From: an uncultured Bacteroidota bacterium
GTDB taxonomy: Bacteria; Bacteroidota; Bacteroidia; Chitinophagales; Chitinophagaceae
DNA length: 64,000 nt
Assembly: GCA_903877645.1 (NCBI GenBank)
Contig: CAIRES010000017.1
Coordinates: 41,497-105,496, forward strand
Direction: 5' to 3'
Position numbers and translations under genes: made by a program. This document shows, piece after piece, positions 25,407 to 34,239 of the stretch. The notes beneath the pieces are model-generated. The model did no database searches. It had not been told where the DNA came from and saw only the letters and a list, made by a program, of their open reading frames with translations. Every line of letters begins with the position of its first letter. Position 1 is the stretch's first letter.

Positions 25407-28382
25407 TCACCTGTTTGACGGTATTTTAAAGGTCAGATTGATGATCGTGCCCTTACCTGGTCTTGAATCAAGGTGTAGTTTGCCTTTCAGGCGCTCAGCG
25501 CGGATATGCATATTATTGATGCCGTTGCCTTTCTTTACCGTCTGCTGTTCAAATCCCTTGCCATCATCCTTCAGCACCATTTGCAGCACACCCTTTGTTT
25601 TCATGCTCACCACTACTGTTACGTTTTGTGCGCCGGAGTACTTCAGGCAATTGTTCAGCGCTTCTTTAAAGATCATCAGCAGGTTGCGGCTCATATCCAT
25701 AGGGAGGCGGTAGCTTTGCCATTTCTCTTCTATACCTGTCAGCGAGAAATTCACATCCGTGTCCTGGTACAGTTCCATGCCAAAATCCCTGATGCGGTTC
25801 AGGATCTCGTATAGATTGTCATTGGATGGCTTGAGTGACCATAGTATATCGCGTGTGCCGCCATATAGCTGTGCTGTATTGTCTTCTATCTGGTTCAGCA
25901 GTGTTGTAGTTTCGGGATTCAGTTCTATTTTGTTTTTCAGTACGTTGGTCAGCACATTGATGCGGGTGAGCTTATTGCCTATCTCATCATGAAAATCCTC
26001 TGCTGTGCGCAGCCTTATTTTTGCCTGCTCTTCCGAGCGTAGCTTGGCCAATAGTCTTAGCCTGCGCTGCTTGCGGCTGTTCACAATATATTGCATCAGT
26101 ATGCCCGATAGTATGCAGGCGGCAAGTATGGCCAGCTTGAACCATCTCGTCTTTTGAAATGGAGTGATGATCTCAAACTCATAGGTCAGTTCCGGGGCTT
26201 CCTGCCCGTTAACTCCCTGGCATAGCACGTGAAAGGTATAATTGCCCGGCGGCAGTGCCGAATAGGAAACTGAGTTCGTTGGTGACCAGTCCGACCATGG
26301 TGTCTCCAGTCCATCCATACGATAGCGATACTCCACTTGTTGCGCACTACTCAGCGTTATAGCTTGGAAGGTGAAGGAGATATTGTTCTTTTGGTAGGGG
26401 AGTTGCAGGTGATAGGGGATGCCATACCAGTTATCTGAGCTGTCGTAGTAGCTGTGATCTATTGTAGCCTCACCCACCAGTTTTACTGATTGCAGGATAA
26501 TGCTGGATGGGGCAGATGATACTATTGCCGAATGTGGCTGGTAGTGTAGCGCACCATTGGTAGTACCGAACCAGATGCTGCCGTCAGGTAGTTTTAATAC
26601 TGCGTTCATATTGCTCTCCATCCCGGTGATGCCCTGTGCTTTTCCGTAAAAGGAAACTACAGGTTCGTCACGATCATTCATCTTGATGCTGTGGATCCCG
26701 AACCCTGTCCCGGCCCATACGTTTCCATCATTGTCGGTAATGATGTTGTAGATAAAGTCAGAGCGCAGACCATTGTTTTTATTGATCACGAGCGCGCTGT
26801 GATTATTCATGTTGTAGCGGATGATGCCGTTATCGCTGCTGCCAAACCATATATTGCGTCCCTGCATCGTGAAGCACTGAATGGCAAAGCTGTCGATAGC
26901 AGTGTTGGTTTTAAACGGAACGACGGTGCCTGCATTATACAGTAGTAAGCCACTTTCTATGGCAATGAGTACGCTATCAGCCCCAATGGAAAGAAATGAT
27001 TGTGCTCCCGTAATGGTTAGATCTACTGTTTTAAAACTGTCATGCTCGTACATCATCACACCCTTGCTAAAGGCGATCCACATGCGCCTGTCGGGGTCCT
27101 CATAAAGGCAGTTGATGAAGTTAGAGGGGAAGTTCCGATCAGGAGCTTCATACTGGCGAAAGACATTATGGTCATAAGACCATAATCCCCTGCCCCGTGT
27201 GCCTATCCATAACTTTGAATTGTGGGTATAGCACATAGTGGTTATAGCCGGCACAGGATTGGAGGGGAACGACAACGGGCCCACTTTCCCATCTTTAAAA
27301 ACGTACAGTCCGGCATCATAAGTGCCCAGGAACAGCGAGTCGCGCCTGTTGGTGGCTATAGCCATGATCTGTGCACTCGGCAGTCCCATCGTTTCATCCA
27401 GCCCGGCAAACTGTGTGCCCGAGAACCTGAAGATGCCTTGCCCGTCTGACGCCACCCACATATTACCCTCTTTGTCACCGAGCACACTAAAGATGGTATT
27501 ATCGCTGAGGCCATTATGCTTGTTGTAGTTTTGTACGACATTTCCAGCCAGCTTCACTACTCCATTGTTGATGCCCATCCACAGTGCATCTTCTCCGTCC
27601 TGTGCCAGGGAATAGATCACCGGTTGTATGGCATTGGGTTCTTTATATAAAATGTAGGGGAAGAATTGCCCACCCCTCTGTTTGTACAGGCCGCCATTGG
27701 TGCCGGCCCATAGTATATTCTGCTTATCCCTGAATATAGACAGTATGGTCAGTGTCCGGCTATTTGGTTCAGCGGGAAGTCTGATGGTATCTGTTGTACT
27801 GTTGTGTTGGTGATAGATCACTCCGTCCTTCGCGATCCAAAGTCCTCCATGCTCTGCAAGCATAGCTGATACAAACCCCTGGGGGCCGGGGCTGCGATGA
27901 ATAACCAGTTTCCCATTTGTGATCAGGTAGATATCACCCTGTGCCCTCCACCAGGTGGTATCGCCAAGTATTTGTATCTGCTGGATATGGATGTTGTTGA
28001 CAGCGGGTTCAGTGCCGGCCGGTTTATTGTAGTGTTTAAAGGTTTTGCCATCAAATTGGGAGATGGCATTTTGCCCGCCTATCCATATATTGTCTTTCGC
28101 ATCAGTCGCCACTGCCCATACGGTATTACCCGGCAAGCCGTTTCTTATCGTGTAGTTAGTGAAGTTGCGGCCGTCATATCTCGATAGGCCGCCGAGCGTG
28201 CCTACCCATAAGTTCCCGGTTATATCCTGTGCCATACAGGTGGCCTGAGATTGTATCAGCCCGTCGTCCACACTCAGGTTATGAAATGGATAGCGTTGTG
28301 CAGCGGCCTGTTGTGCCAGTAAGAGGCACAGCGCTGTGCATGCCCTTTTTATCATTTGAGTTATGTTCCTCTTGCCCGCCAT
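25407..28382 (-). CDS. Two-component-propeller sensor histidine kinase (Reg_prop, Y_Y_Y, HisKA_3)
   Basis: A 991-residue sensor. Signal peptide about 1-28 (ALCLLLAQQAAAQ). The periplasmic part is a chain of Reg_prop repeats (about 30-640), with units such as LGDKEGNMWVASDGQGIFRF and ITDNDGNVWAGTGFGIH. A Y_Y_Y domain (YRYRMDGLETPWSDWSP, closing LPPGNYTFHVLCQ) follows at about 650-730. After one membrane helix near 745-763 comes a HisKA_3 dimerisation domain with His798 in EDFHDEIGNKL, then the HATPase (IFKEALNNCLKYSGA, KDDGKGF, GNGINNM). Unlike hybrid systems of this family it has no attached receiver. The start may be Met10. Its partner regulator follows; the divergent gene encodes an outer-membrane receptor. 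Confidence 0.94.
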   Translation of the reverse strand: MAGKRNITQMIKRACTALCLLLAQQAAAQRYPFHNLSVDDGLIQSQATCMAQDITGNLWVGTLGGLSRYDGRNFTNYTIRNGLPGNTVWAVATDAKDNIWIGGQNAISQFDGKTFKHYNKPAGTEPAVNNIHIQQIQILGDTTWWRAQGDIYLITNGKLVIHRSPGPQGFVSAMLAEHGGLWIAKDGVIYHQHNSTTDTIRLPAEPNSRTLTILSIFRDKQNILWAGTNGGLYKQRGGQFFPYILYKEPNAIQPVIYSLAQDGEDALWMGINNGVVKLAGNVVQNYNKHNGLSDNTIFSVLGDKEGNMWVASDGQGIFRFSGTQFAGLDETMGLPSAQIMAIATNRRDSLFLGTYDAGLYVFKDGKVGPLSFPSNPVPAITTMCYTHNSKLWIGTRGRGLWSYDHNVFRQYEAPDRNFPSNFINCLYEDPDRRMWIAFSKGVMMYEHDSFKTVDLTITGAQSFLSIGADSVLIAIESGLLLYNAGTVVPFKTNTAIDSFAIQCFTMQGRNIWFGSSDNGIIRYNMNNHSALVINKNNGLRSDFIYNIITDNDGNVWAGTGFGIHSIKMNDRDEPVVSFYGKAQGITGMESNMNAVLKLPDGSIWFGTTNGALHYQPHSAIVSSAPSSIILQSVKLVGEATIDHSYYDSSDNWYGIPYHLQLPYQKNNISFTFQAITLSSAQQVEYRYRMDGLETPWSDWSPTNSVSYSALPPGNYTFHVLCQGVNGQEAPELTYEFEIITPFQKTRWFKLAILAACILSGILMQYIVNSRKQRRLRLLAKLRSEEQAKIRLRTAEDFHDEIGNKLTRINVLTNVLKNKIELNPETTTLLNQIEDNTAQLYGGTRDILWSLKPSNDNLYEILNRIRDFGMELYQDTDVNFSLTGIEEKWQSYRLPMDMSRNLLMIFKEALNNCLKYSGAQNVTVVVSMKTKGVLQMVLKDDGKGFEQQTVKKGNGINNMHIRAERLKGKLHLDSRPGKGTIINLTFKIPSNR

Positions 28383-28431
28383 AATTGCTGTGTGAAATTA
28401 AACTTTAAAGTGTTTATAAACTACCCGTTTA

Positions 28432-28465
28432 GGGTGATTTTATGTGCAGATAGCACAAATCACCC
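28432..28465. promoter_or_regulatory. Inverted repeat in the divergent promoter region
   Basis: GGGTGATT ... AATCACCC enclosing TGTGC (28443-28447) and GCACA (28453-28457) around a 5-nt AGATA loop; the arms pair over 13 bp apart from a small bulge. It lies between the sensor kinase start (28382) and the -7 box of the receptor gene (28499), so it is a candidate operator or leader hairpin. Confidence 0.5.
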
Positions 28466-28498
28466 GCCTGGGGGTAATAGGCAGGGAGCAAAACCCGA

Positions 28499-28506
28499 TA
28501 CATTTG
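28499..28506 (+). promoter_or_regulatory. -7 promoter box of the outer-membrane receptor gene
   Basis: TACATTTG, an exact TAnnTTTG match, 19 nt before the ATG at 28526. Confidence 0.6.
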
Positions 28507-28525
28507 GTACATCAACTACCACTGC

Positions 28526-30967
28526 ATGTCTACCCGTGTATTTATCTCGTTTTTCGTCTTTGTTTTTGCGATTACCTGTACAGCCACAGCCCTTGCCGGT
28601 ACTATATCCGGCAGGGTGGCAGATGGCAGTGGGAATCCACTGTCTTTTGCCAGTGTGTTGCTCCTTAAAGCAAGCGATTCATCTGTAGTAAAGACAGAAC
28701 TCACCGATGAAAAGGGGGAGTTCAGTCTCACCCTTTTGCCCGACAATAGCTATCTATTGAAAGTGATCATGATGAGTTATGAGACATTTTATTCTGAAAA
28801 GCTCAACATGGCAGGCAACAATATCACAGTCTCTCCGGTCACTCTCCTCCCAACTGATACCAAACTCAATGAGGTTACAGTCGCTGCCCAGAAGCCCTTC
28901 ATTGAGGTGCACCCTGATAAGCTGGTGGTCAACGTGGAGAACAGTATAGTAAGCACTGGCTCCTCAGTAATGGAGGTATTGCAACGCTCTCCCGGTGTCA
29001 CGGTTGACCAGAACGACAATATCAGCATGAAGGGCAAGCAGGGTGTTACTGTAATGATCGATGGCCGTATTGTGCCGGTGTCTTCTGCCGATCTGGCCAA
29101 TATGCTCAAAAGCATGCCATCCACTTCGGTGGATAAGATAGAGCTGATCTCTAATCCATCTGCTAAATATGATGCAGCAGGTACTGCTGGCATCATCAAT
29201 ATAAAAACAAAGAAGGATAACCACATGGGCCTCAATGGTAGTGTGAATGCGGGATATGGACAAGGTGTATATGGCAAAGAGAATGCAGGATTCAACCTTA
29301 ATTACAGGGAAAAGAAGCTGAATGTATACCTCAACTACAATGCCAGCTATCGTACCGGCTTCAGCCATGTAGACTGGAACCGGCAGTACTTTCCGGGTGG
29401 AGTATATAGTGGTGCCTACCAGCAGGATAATTATTCGGTACTGAGGTTCAACAGCAATACTGTTGCTGCCGGGGTGGACTACAATCTTTCTTCCAAAACA
29501 TCCATAGGCATATCCGCCACAGGCGAGAATTTTTTCCTCGGCACCAAGGGCTATTATGCGGCCAAGGTGTATGGTGCCGATAACGCACTCGATTCTCTCT
29601 TTGCCACCAACAATACATCTGCAGGTACCTGGAATAATATAGCGCCAAACATCCACTTGCAACATGACTTCGACAGCGCGGGCAGGCAACTGACCGTGGA
29701 TGGCGACTATGCCATTTATGGCAATGCCAATACGCAGGATTTCACCACGTTGTACACCTTGCCCGACGGAGGCCAGTCAAGGCCGCCGTATATATTGCAT
29801 GCCGATATTGGCGGCACTACACAGATTCGATCCTTCAAAGCAGACTATGTGAACCCACTAAAAGACAATGCCCGCTTCGAGGCAGGGATCAAGACCAGCT
29901 TTGTAACAGCGGATAATTCGCCTAAATTTTATGATCGCAGCAATGGAGGCAACAAGTACGACAGCACCAAAAGTGACCATTTCATTTATAACGAGAACAT
30001 CAATGCTGCCTACATCAATGCCGCCAAAGACTGGAAAAAGTATAGCGCACAATTCGGCCTCCGTGCGGAACAAACCGTCGTAAACGGCGATGAAAAAATA
30101 ACAGGGCAAACATTTGACCGGAATTATGTGCAGCTTTTCCCCAGCCTTGCCGTACAGGATCATCTGAATCCAAACAACGATGTTGGCCTCACCGTAAGCC
30201 GCCGTATAGAAAGGCCCGGTTATGATGATCTTAACCCCTATGTGTTCTTTGTAGATCCGAGCACTTACAAAACAGGTAATCCTTACCTCAACCCTGCGCT
30301 TACTTATGCTGCTGAGTTATCACACACCTACAAACAACGCCTCATCACCACACTCAGCTATAGCCAAACAGACAATGTCATTACAGAGGTCATCAAGCCC
30401 AGCACTACACAGGATCGCGTCACAATACAGACCAAGGACAACCTGGCCCGCATGTCGTACATAGGTCTTAGTGGCGCCTATACTATCCCGCTGTTCAAAT
30501 GGTGGACCAACATCACCAACTTCGATGCCTACTATGCCCGGTATGAAGGCAATTTGTCCAACACCGATCTGAGCGAAGGCAAACCTACTTTCGATATCAA
30601 TACCAGTAACAAGTTCACTTTACCCAAAAACTGGTCGGCCGAGGTTACAGTGTTCTACCAGGCAGCACAAGTATATGGTTTTCTCAATCTTACGCCTACT
30701 TCAATGGTGAACTTCGGTGTGCAAAAGAATATGTTCGACAAGCGGCTGACCTTAAAATTCAGCGCTAACGATATTTTTTGGCAAGGTAATGCCGGCGGTT
30801 CATCCTACTTCACCGGTTACCGGGAAACATTTACATCGAAGCACGATACACGGCAGGAGAGCGTATCGGTCATTTATCGGTTTGGCAACCGTACTATTAC
30901 CCCTGTGAGCAGGCACAGTGGTGGCGCAGAAGAAGAGAAGAAACGTGCAGATGGAAAAGGCGCATGA
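28526..30967 (+). CDS. TonB-dependent-receptor-like outer-membrane beta-barrel protein
   Basis: An 813-residue outer-membrane protein. Signal peptide 1-24 (FISFFVFVFAITCTATALA). A carboxypeptidase-regulatory-like domain follows (TISGRVADGSGNPLSFASVLLL, about 26-105). The plug-like domain (VMEVLQRSPGVTVDQNDNISMKGKQGVTVMIDGR, SVDKIELISNPSAKYDAAGTAGIINI) spans about 120-225 and the large barrel runs to the end. This is the OMP_b-brl_3 subfamily, which lacks the classic SusC length; no SusD gene is adjacent. The C-terminus has an extra charged tail (EEEKKRADGKGA). It is divergent from a two-component system, which probably regulates it. Substrate unknown. Confidence 0.92.
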   Translation: MSTRVFISFFVFVFAITCTATALAGTISGRVADGSGNPLSFASVLLLKASDSSVVKTELTDEKGEFSLTLLPDNSYLLKVIMMSYETFYSEKLNMAGNNITVSPVTLLPTDTKLNEVTVAAQKPFIEVHPDKLVVNVENSIVSTGSSVMEVLQRSPGVTVDQNDNISMKGKQGVTVMIDGRIVPVSSADLANMLKSMPSTSVDKIELISNPSAKYDAAGTAGIINIKTKKDNHMGLNGSVNAGYGQGVYGKENAGFNLNYREKKLNVYLNYNASYRTGFSHVDWNRQYFPGGVYSGAYQQDNYSVLRFNSNTVAAGVDYNLSSKTSIGISATGENFFLGTKGYYAAKVYGADNALDSLFATNNTSAGTWNNIAPNIHLQHDFDSAGRQLTVDGDYAIYGNANTQDFTTLYTLPDGGQSRPPYILHADIGGTTQIRSFKADYVNPLKDNARFEAGIKTSFVTADNSPKFYDRSNGGNKYDSTKSDHFIYNENINAAYINAAKDWKKYSAQFGLRAEQTVVNGDEKITGQTFDRNYVQLFPSLAVQDHLNPNNDVGLTVSRRIERPGYDDLNPYVFFVDPSTYKTGNPYLNPALTYAAELSHTYKQRLITTLSYSQTDNVITEVIKPSTTQDRVTIQTKDNLARMSYIGLSGAYTIPLFKWWTNITNFDAYYARYEGNLSNTDLSEGKPTFDINTSNKFTLPKNWSAEVTVFYQAAQVYGFLNLTPTSMVNFGVQKNMFDKRLTLKFSANDIFWQGNAGGSSYFTGYRETFTSKHDTRQESVSVIYRFGNRTITPVSRHSGGAEEEKKRADGKGA

Positions 30968-31012
30968 TCTTTCCCGCCCTATATAGCAAATGAGGCTGTC
31001 TCCAAACAGCGC

Positions 31013-31051
31013 TGCCCCGGAACAATTTTGTGTGATACAAGTTCCGGGGCA
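31013..31051. terminator. Terminator hairpin downstream of the receptor gene
   Basis: Perfect 11-bp arms TGCCCCGGAAC (31013-31023) and its complement (31041-31051) with a 17-nt loop. The T-rich tail is weak. Confidence 0.55.
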
Positions 31052-31060
31052 TTCTTGTAA

Positions 31061-31094
31061 ATAAAAAACCGCTCCTTTTGCAGGAAGCGGTTCT
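31061..31094 (-). terminator. Terminator of the small Cys/Lys-rich protein gene
   Basis: On the minus strand AACCGCTTCCT pairs with AGGAGCGGTT (one bulge) and is followed by TTTTTTAT. Confidence 0.75.
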
Positions 31095-31117
31095 TTATAC
31101 GATGAAAACAGTTGGGA

Positions 31118-31306
31118 CTAAGAAGACTTCTTAGCTGGTTCTGTTTTGTTGGTAGTAGTTGATTTGCTATCCTTAGCGGTAGCTTTTTTGTCTTTAGAGC
31201 ACTCTTTAGTGCATTTGCCACCTTTTTTGCAGCAAGCTTTTTCTTGTGCGTACGCGCCACCTGATAAAAGTGCAGCTGCAACGAATAGTAATGTGAGTTT
31301 TTTCAT
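31118..31306 (-). CDS. Small exported Cys- and Lys-rich protein
   Basis: A 62-residue precursor. Residues 1-20 are a signal peptide (KLTLLFVAAALLSGGAYA). The mature about 40 residues are highly basic, with four Cys (ACCKKGGKCTKECSK) followed by a Lys/Ser/Thr-rich tail (KKATAKDSKSTTTNK). The Cys arrangement could bind metal or form disulphides; no family is recognised. The gene has its own terminator and a start just downstream of an AT-rich promoter region. Codon use looks normal, so I consider it real; another open frame across it on the same strand lacks these features. Confidence 0.75.
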   Translation of the reverse strand: MKKLTLLFVAAALLSGGAYAQEKACCKKGGKCTKECSKDKKATAKDSKSTTTNKTEPAKKSS

Positions 31307-31391
31307 TGTTTTTATGTTTTAAGATGGTAAAAATAAGGAATTTTTTCTAATAGAAAGTCGTAAAAGCCTGCTAAACTGTTAATTATAGCTA

Positions 31392-32042
31392 TTAATAATG
31401 CGCCAGTAAAGTTACGCCACCCTTTACCACGTCCCCAATCTTCACGTCTACGGCAGTGCCGATCGGCAGGTAAATATCCACGCGTGATCCGAAACGGATA
31501 AAGCCAAATTCTTCATTCTGGCTCACTACATCGCCCTCTTTTACATAAAAGCAGATGCGGCGGGCAAGGGCCCCTGCTATCTGGCGGAGGAGTATATCCC
31601 CCCGGTCATTGCCTATTACCAGTGTAGTACGCTCGTTCTCGGTCGATGATTTAGGGTGCCAGGCCACGAGGTACTTGCCCGGATGGTACTTCATATACCT
31701 GATCAGGCCGCTCACCGGGTTCCTGTTCACATGCACATTGATGGGCGACATGAATATGGATACCTGCAGGCGCTTGTCTTTAAAGTACTCCGGCTCAAAG
31801 GTCTCCTCGATTACCACCACCTTGCCATCGGCCGGACAGATGATCTTATCCTCGCCATGCACCATATCCCTGTTGGGCATGCGGAAGAACGCCACCACCC
31901 AAAACCACAGCAGGAACAGTATGAACGTAATGATGCCCGACAACCAGCTATAAGGGATAAAATGCCCGGCCAGCCAGCCCAGTCCTATCCACAATACTGT
32001 TGCAATCAGAATGTATTTATACCCTTCGCGATGGATCTTCAT
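31392..32042 (-). CDS. psd: Phosphatidylserine decarboxylase family protein
   Basis: A 216-residue membrane-associated enzyme that makes phosphatidylethanolamine. Two N-terminal hydrophobic stretches (about 10-55) are followed by the catalytic core: IICPADGKVVVIEE, FMSPINVHVNRNPVSG and EFGFIRFGSRVDIYLP. Self-cleavage between Gly185 and Ser186 would give the pyruvoyl group; the GS motif is present. It is the short Bacteroidetes type. It is third in a leftward cluster after a CPBP protease and cdsA, consistent with phospholipid synthesis. A near-consensus -7 box (TATCTTTA, minus strand, 32063-32070) suggests it also has its own promoter. Confidence 0.93.
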   Translation of the reverse strand: MKIHREGYKYILIATVLWIGLGWLAGHFIPYSWLSGIITFILFLLWFWVVAFFRMPNRDMVHGEDKIICPADGKVVVIEETFEPEYFKDKRLQVSIFMSPINVHVNRNPVSGLIRYMKYHPGKYLVAWHPKSSTENERTTLVIGNDRGDILLRQIAGALARRICFYVKEGDVVSQNEEFGFIRFGSRVDIYLPIGTAVDVKIGDVVKGGVTLLAHY

Positions 32043-32132
32043 ATTTTAAAAATTTGGGACGGTAAAGATAGGTTTTAAAAATGATGTCTCCACACAGCAA
32101 TACAGGTATAGCTATATCTCACATTCACATAG

Positions 32133-32189
32133 CCCGCGGTTTTAACTGCGGGTAGACAAAAAAGTATGATTAGAACGGTTTTAACCGTT
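32133..32189. repeat. Paired-hairpin intergenic repeat, copy 1 (cdsA-psd gap)
   Basis: First hairpin 32133-32152 (CCCGCGGTT, TT, AACTGCGGG with one G-T pair). Second hairpin 32174-32189 (AACGGTT, TT, AACCGTT). The same layout, a GC-rich stem centred on TTTA/TTTT followed by a shorter one, recurs at 36199. It separates cdsA from psd inside the cluster. Confidence 0.7.
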
Positions 32190-32204
32190 TACTCCGCTTA
32201 TTCC

Positions 32205-33044
32205 TCACCTCATAAAATAATTCAGATACACAAACGCAAACGGCGCTGCGATCAGCAGCGAGTCAAACCTGTCCAATGCACCGCCATGCCCCGGCATCAG
32301 CGTGCCGCTGTCCTTTACATCAGCCATACGTTTTAGTTTGGATTCCAGCAGGTCGCCAAAGGTGCCGGCTATGGTAGCACATAAAGCCAGCGCTATCCAT
32401 GTAGCCATACTGAAGGTTTGCGTATAATAACCCACTGCACAGGCAGCTCCTACGGTAAGAAGCGCGCCACCTACCGTACCCTCCCATGTTTTTTTTGGCG
32501 AGATCGGAGAGAAAGGAGTTTTGCCAATAAAAGACCCTACCAGGTAGGCCATCGTATCATTGCTCCAGATCATCAGTATCAGCATGATGGGCAGCAGCAT
32601 ATCCTGCATACGCATGCTCAGCAACAATAACATGGGCAGCGTTATGTACAGCAGTCCCCCTGCCGCCTGCAGCATTGCCGGCAGAAAGCTTTTTTTAGAA
32701 AGCACGCTTACCAGCAATAGGGTAGCGGGTATCAGTGGCAGCACCGCCCAAAGCAGCATAGGCCATTGCGGATAAGAGCTGTCAAACAGGTGGTGAAAGA
32801 AAAGATTGGGTACAATAATAAGGAGAGAAGATACCTGCACGGCAGCACGCAGTCCTTTAGGACAATAAGTATCGGGATTGATCCTTTGCATCAGCCGGAA
32901 ATAATCGCGCAGGCACAGGAAATTGATGAGGCATACCAGCCCCAGGAAAGCCCATTCATTCCACAGCAACCCGCCCAGCATGATCGCTGCAAATACGATA
33001 GAACTGCCCAGCCGTGTGAAGAATACAGGTACGTTTAATGCCAT
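32205..33044 (-). CDS. cdsA: Phosphatidate cytidylyltransferase
   Basis: A 279-residue polytopic inner-membrane enzyme that makes CDP-diacylglycerol from phosphatidic acid and CTP. About eight hydrophobic helices are visible. The CDP-DAG synthase signature is complete near the C-terminus: LESKLKRMADVKDSGTLMPGHGGALDRFDS, with the metal-binding acids in the KD and DRxDS parts. FSPISPKKTWEGTVGG near 177-192 is another family block. It lies 9 nt after the CPBP protease gene and upstream of psd. Confidence 0.95.
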   Translation of the reverse strand: MALNVPVFFTRLGSSIVFAAIMLGGLLWNEWAFLGLVCLINFLCLRDYFRLMQRINPDTYCPKGLRAAVQVSSLLIIVPNLFFHHLFDSSYPQWPMLLWAVLPLIPATLLLVSVLSKKSFLPAMLQAAGGLLYITLPMLLLLSMRMQDMLLPIMLILMIWSNDTMAYLVGSFIGKTPFSPISPKKTWEGTVGGALLTVGAACAVGYYTQTFSMATWIALALCATIAGTFGDLLESKLKRMADVKDSGTLMPGHGGALDRFDSLLIAAPFAFVYLNYFMR

Positions 33045-33053
33045 GAGGTAAAG

Positions 33054-33989
33054 TTAATCTGCTTTTTCCAAAAGTTCCGCTGCTGTAAAATCCTCAGCCC
33101 AGTCATCAGGGAGCGGGGTCTTGTTTTTCAGTAGCAGGTAAAAAGATATAGAGAACAATACAGCCCCTGCGATCACCATGTACACAGGTGTAGAACGGTT
33201 ATCCGAAAAGCGCTTCACCACGCCGCTAATGCTAGCCAGGTAAGACATTACGATCTGGAAGCCATTAAAAGATAAGTGGGCAGCTATGCTGCACCAAAGC
33301 GATCCGGTGAGATAATAGATCACCGCCAGCAGTACTCCTGCCAGGAAGATCGATAGCAGTCCGTAGGGATTAGCATGTGCGTAGGCAAAAACAACCGAGG
33401 TAAACAAAACAGGCAATACCATCGTCCGGCTTCTCTTTTTCGCAAAACGCATCATTACGCCTCTGAAGAAAAGTTCCTCTCCAAAGGCAGGTACGATCGC
33501 CACCATTGTAAAAGTCAATAAGAAATTACCGAAGGTCGGCATGTTCAGAAAGGCATTCATGGTGTTTTCTGAAATAGCTTGCTCCGCCTTTACAGAAGGG
33601 CCGAAGTTGATAAGGCTCATCCCGGTCTCTATCAGTTGCAGTAGCGGCATAGCCCCCAGCATCACCAGTACAGCCAGCATTGGTTGTGTTTTTTTGCCCG
33701 GTGCCCTTAGCCCCAGGTAGGCTGCCGGCCTCGGTGTGGTAAAATAAGCAAAGAGCAATGCCGAAGATAAGAACATGAAGAGGCTGAGCACTCCATTGAC
33801 AACCAGCGATGTATGCACCAATGTGAGCGGGCTTTTGTCGTCAAGGGCAGCCAGTTGCGGTAACGTATATGTGGTAAAATGCGCGAGGTAATATAATATA
33901 GAAAATTGCCCCACTCCCAGCATCGTAATGATCATGAGCAGGAACATAAGCAACTGCATACCCCATGGGAAAGTGCGAAAATATTTCAT
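33054..33989 (-). CDS. CPBP family intramembrane metalloprotease
   Basis: About 311 residues from the ATG at 33989. The frame is open 22 codons further upstream, but the exact -7 box at 34008-34015 lies within that stretch and decides for the inner ATG. About eight membrane helices. The protease motifs are PAFGEELFFRGVMMRF (EExxxR), followed by FAYAHAN (histidine) and HLSFNGFQI (HxxxN). CPBP proteins include CAAX prenyl proteases and bacteriocin-immunity or membrane-protein processing enzymes; the substrate is unknown. First gene of the protease-cdsA-psd cluster. Confidence 0.88.
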   Translation of the reverse strand: MKYFRTFPWGMQLLMFLLMIITMLGVGQFSILYYLAHFTTYTLPQLAALDDKSPLTLVHTSLVVNGVLSLFMFLSSALLFAYFTTPRPAAYLGLRAPGKKTQPMLAVLVMLGAMPLLQLIETGMSLINFGPSVKAEQAISENTMNAFLNMPTFGNFLLTFTMVAIVPAFGEELFFRGVMMRFAKKRSRTMVLPVLFTSVVFAYAHANPYGLLSIFLAGVLLAVIYYLTGSLWCSIAAHLSFNGFQIVMSYLASISGVVKRFSDNRSTPVYMVIAGAVLFSISFYLLLKNKTPLPDDWAEDFTAAELLEKAD

Positions 33990-34007
33990 TTTAACCCTAA
34001 TTAACCG

Positions 34008-34015
34008 CAAATGTA
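34008..34015 (-). promoter_or_regulatory. -7 promoter box of the CPBP-cdsA operon
   Basis: On the minus strand TACATTTG, an exact TAnnTTTG match, 18 nt upstream of the ATG at 33989. Confidence 0.62.
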
Positions 34016-34090
34016 GCCCAAACGCGTAGGATTGGCTCCATTTTTGCACGATCATAAGAAAATATGAAACGTGGGTATGTAATCACACTT

Positions 34091-34130
34091 CCCGGAACAT
34101 GGTCCCGCCTTTGCGGGAGGGATAGGGTTT
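34091..34130. repeat. Short hairpin repeat TCCCGC-CTTT-GCGGGA
   Basis: Stem 34103-34108 with 34113-34118, followed by GGGATAGGGTTT. The same word order (TCCCGG, ACA, GT, CCG, GCGGGAGG, GGGTTT) recurs at 59215-59260, inside the start of the M23 peptidase gene. Confidence 0.5.
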
Positions 34131-34211
34131 ATCGGCAGATGAGTTCAACAGCCTATGTTAAATCACATTCGTATTTTAATTCGTATATTAGGAGCGCATT
34201 ATATTTTTATT

Positions 34212-34219
34212 TATTTTTG
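34212..34219 (+). promoter_or_regulatory. -7 promoter box of dxs
   Basis: TATTTTTG, an exact TAnnTTTG match, 20 nt before the ATG at 34240. Confidence 0.6.
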
Positions 34220-34239
34220 TACACTATTATTGATTGTGC

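Noticed and set aside
30979..31281. Minus-strand frame overlapping the small Cys/Lys-rich protein
   Set aside because: It runs through two hairpin terminators and lacks a signal peptide; the 62-residue frame has both a signal peptide and a fitting terminator.
33990..34055. 22-codon upstream extension of the CPBP protease
   Set aside because: An exact -7 box lies within it, so transcription would start downstream of the extended start codon.
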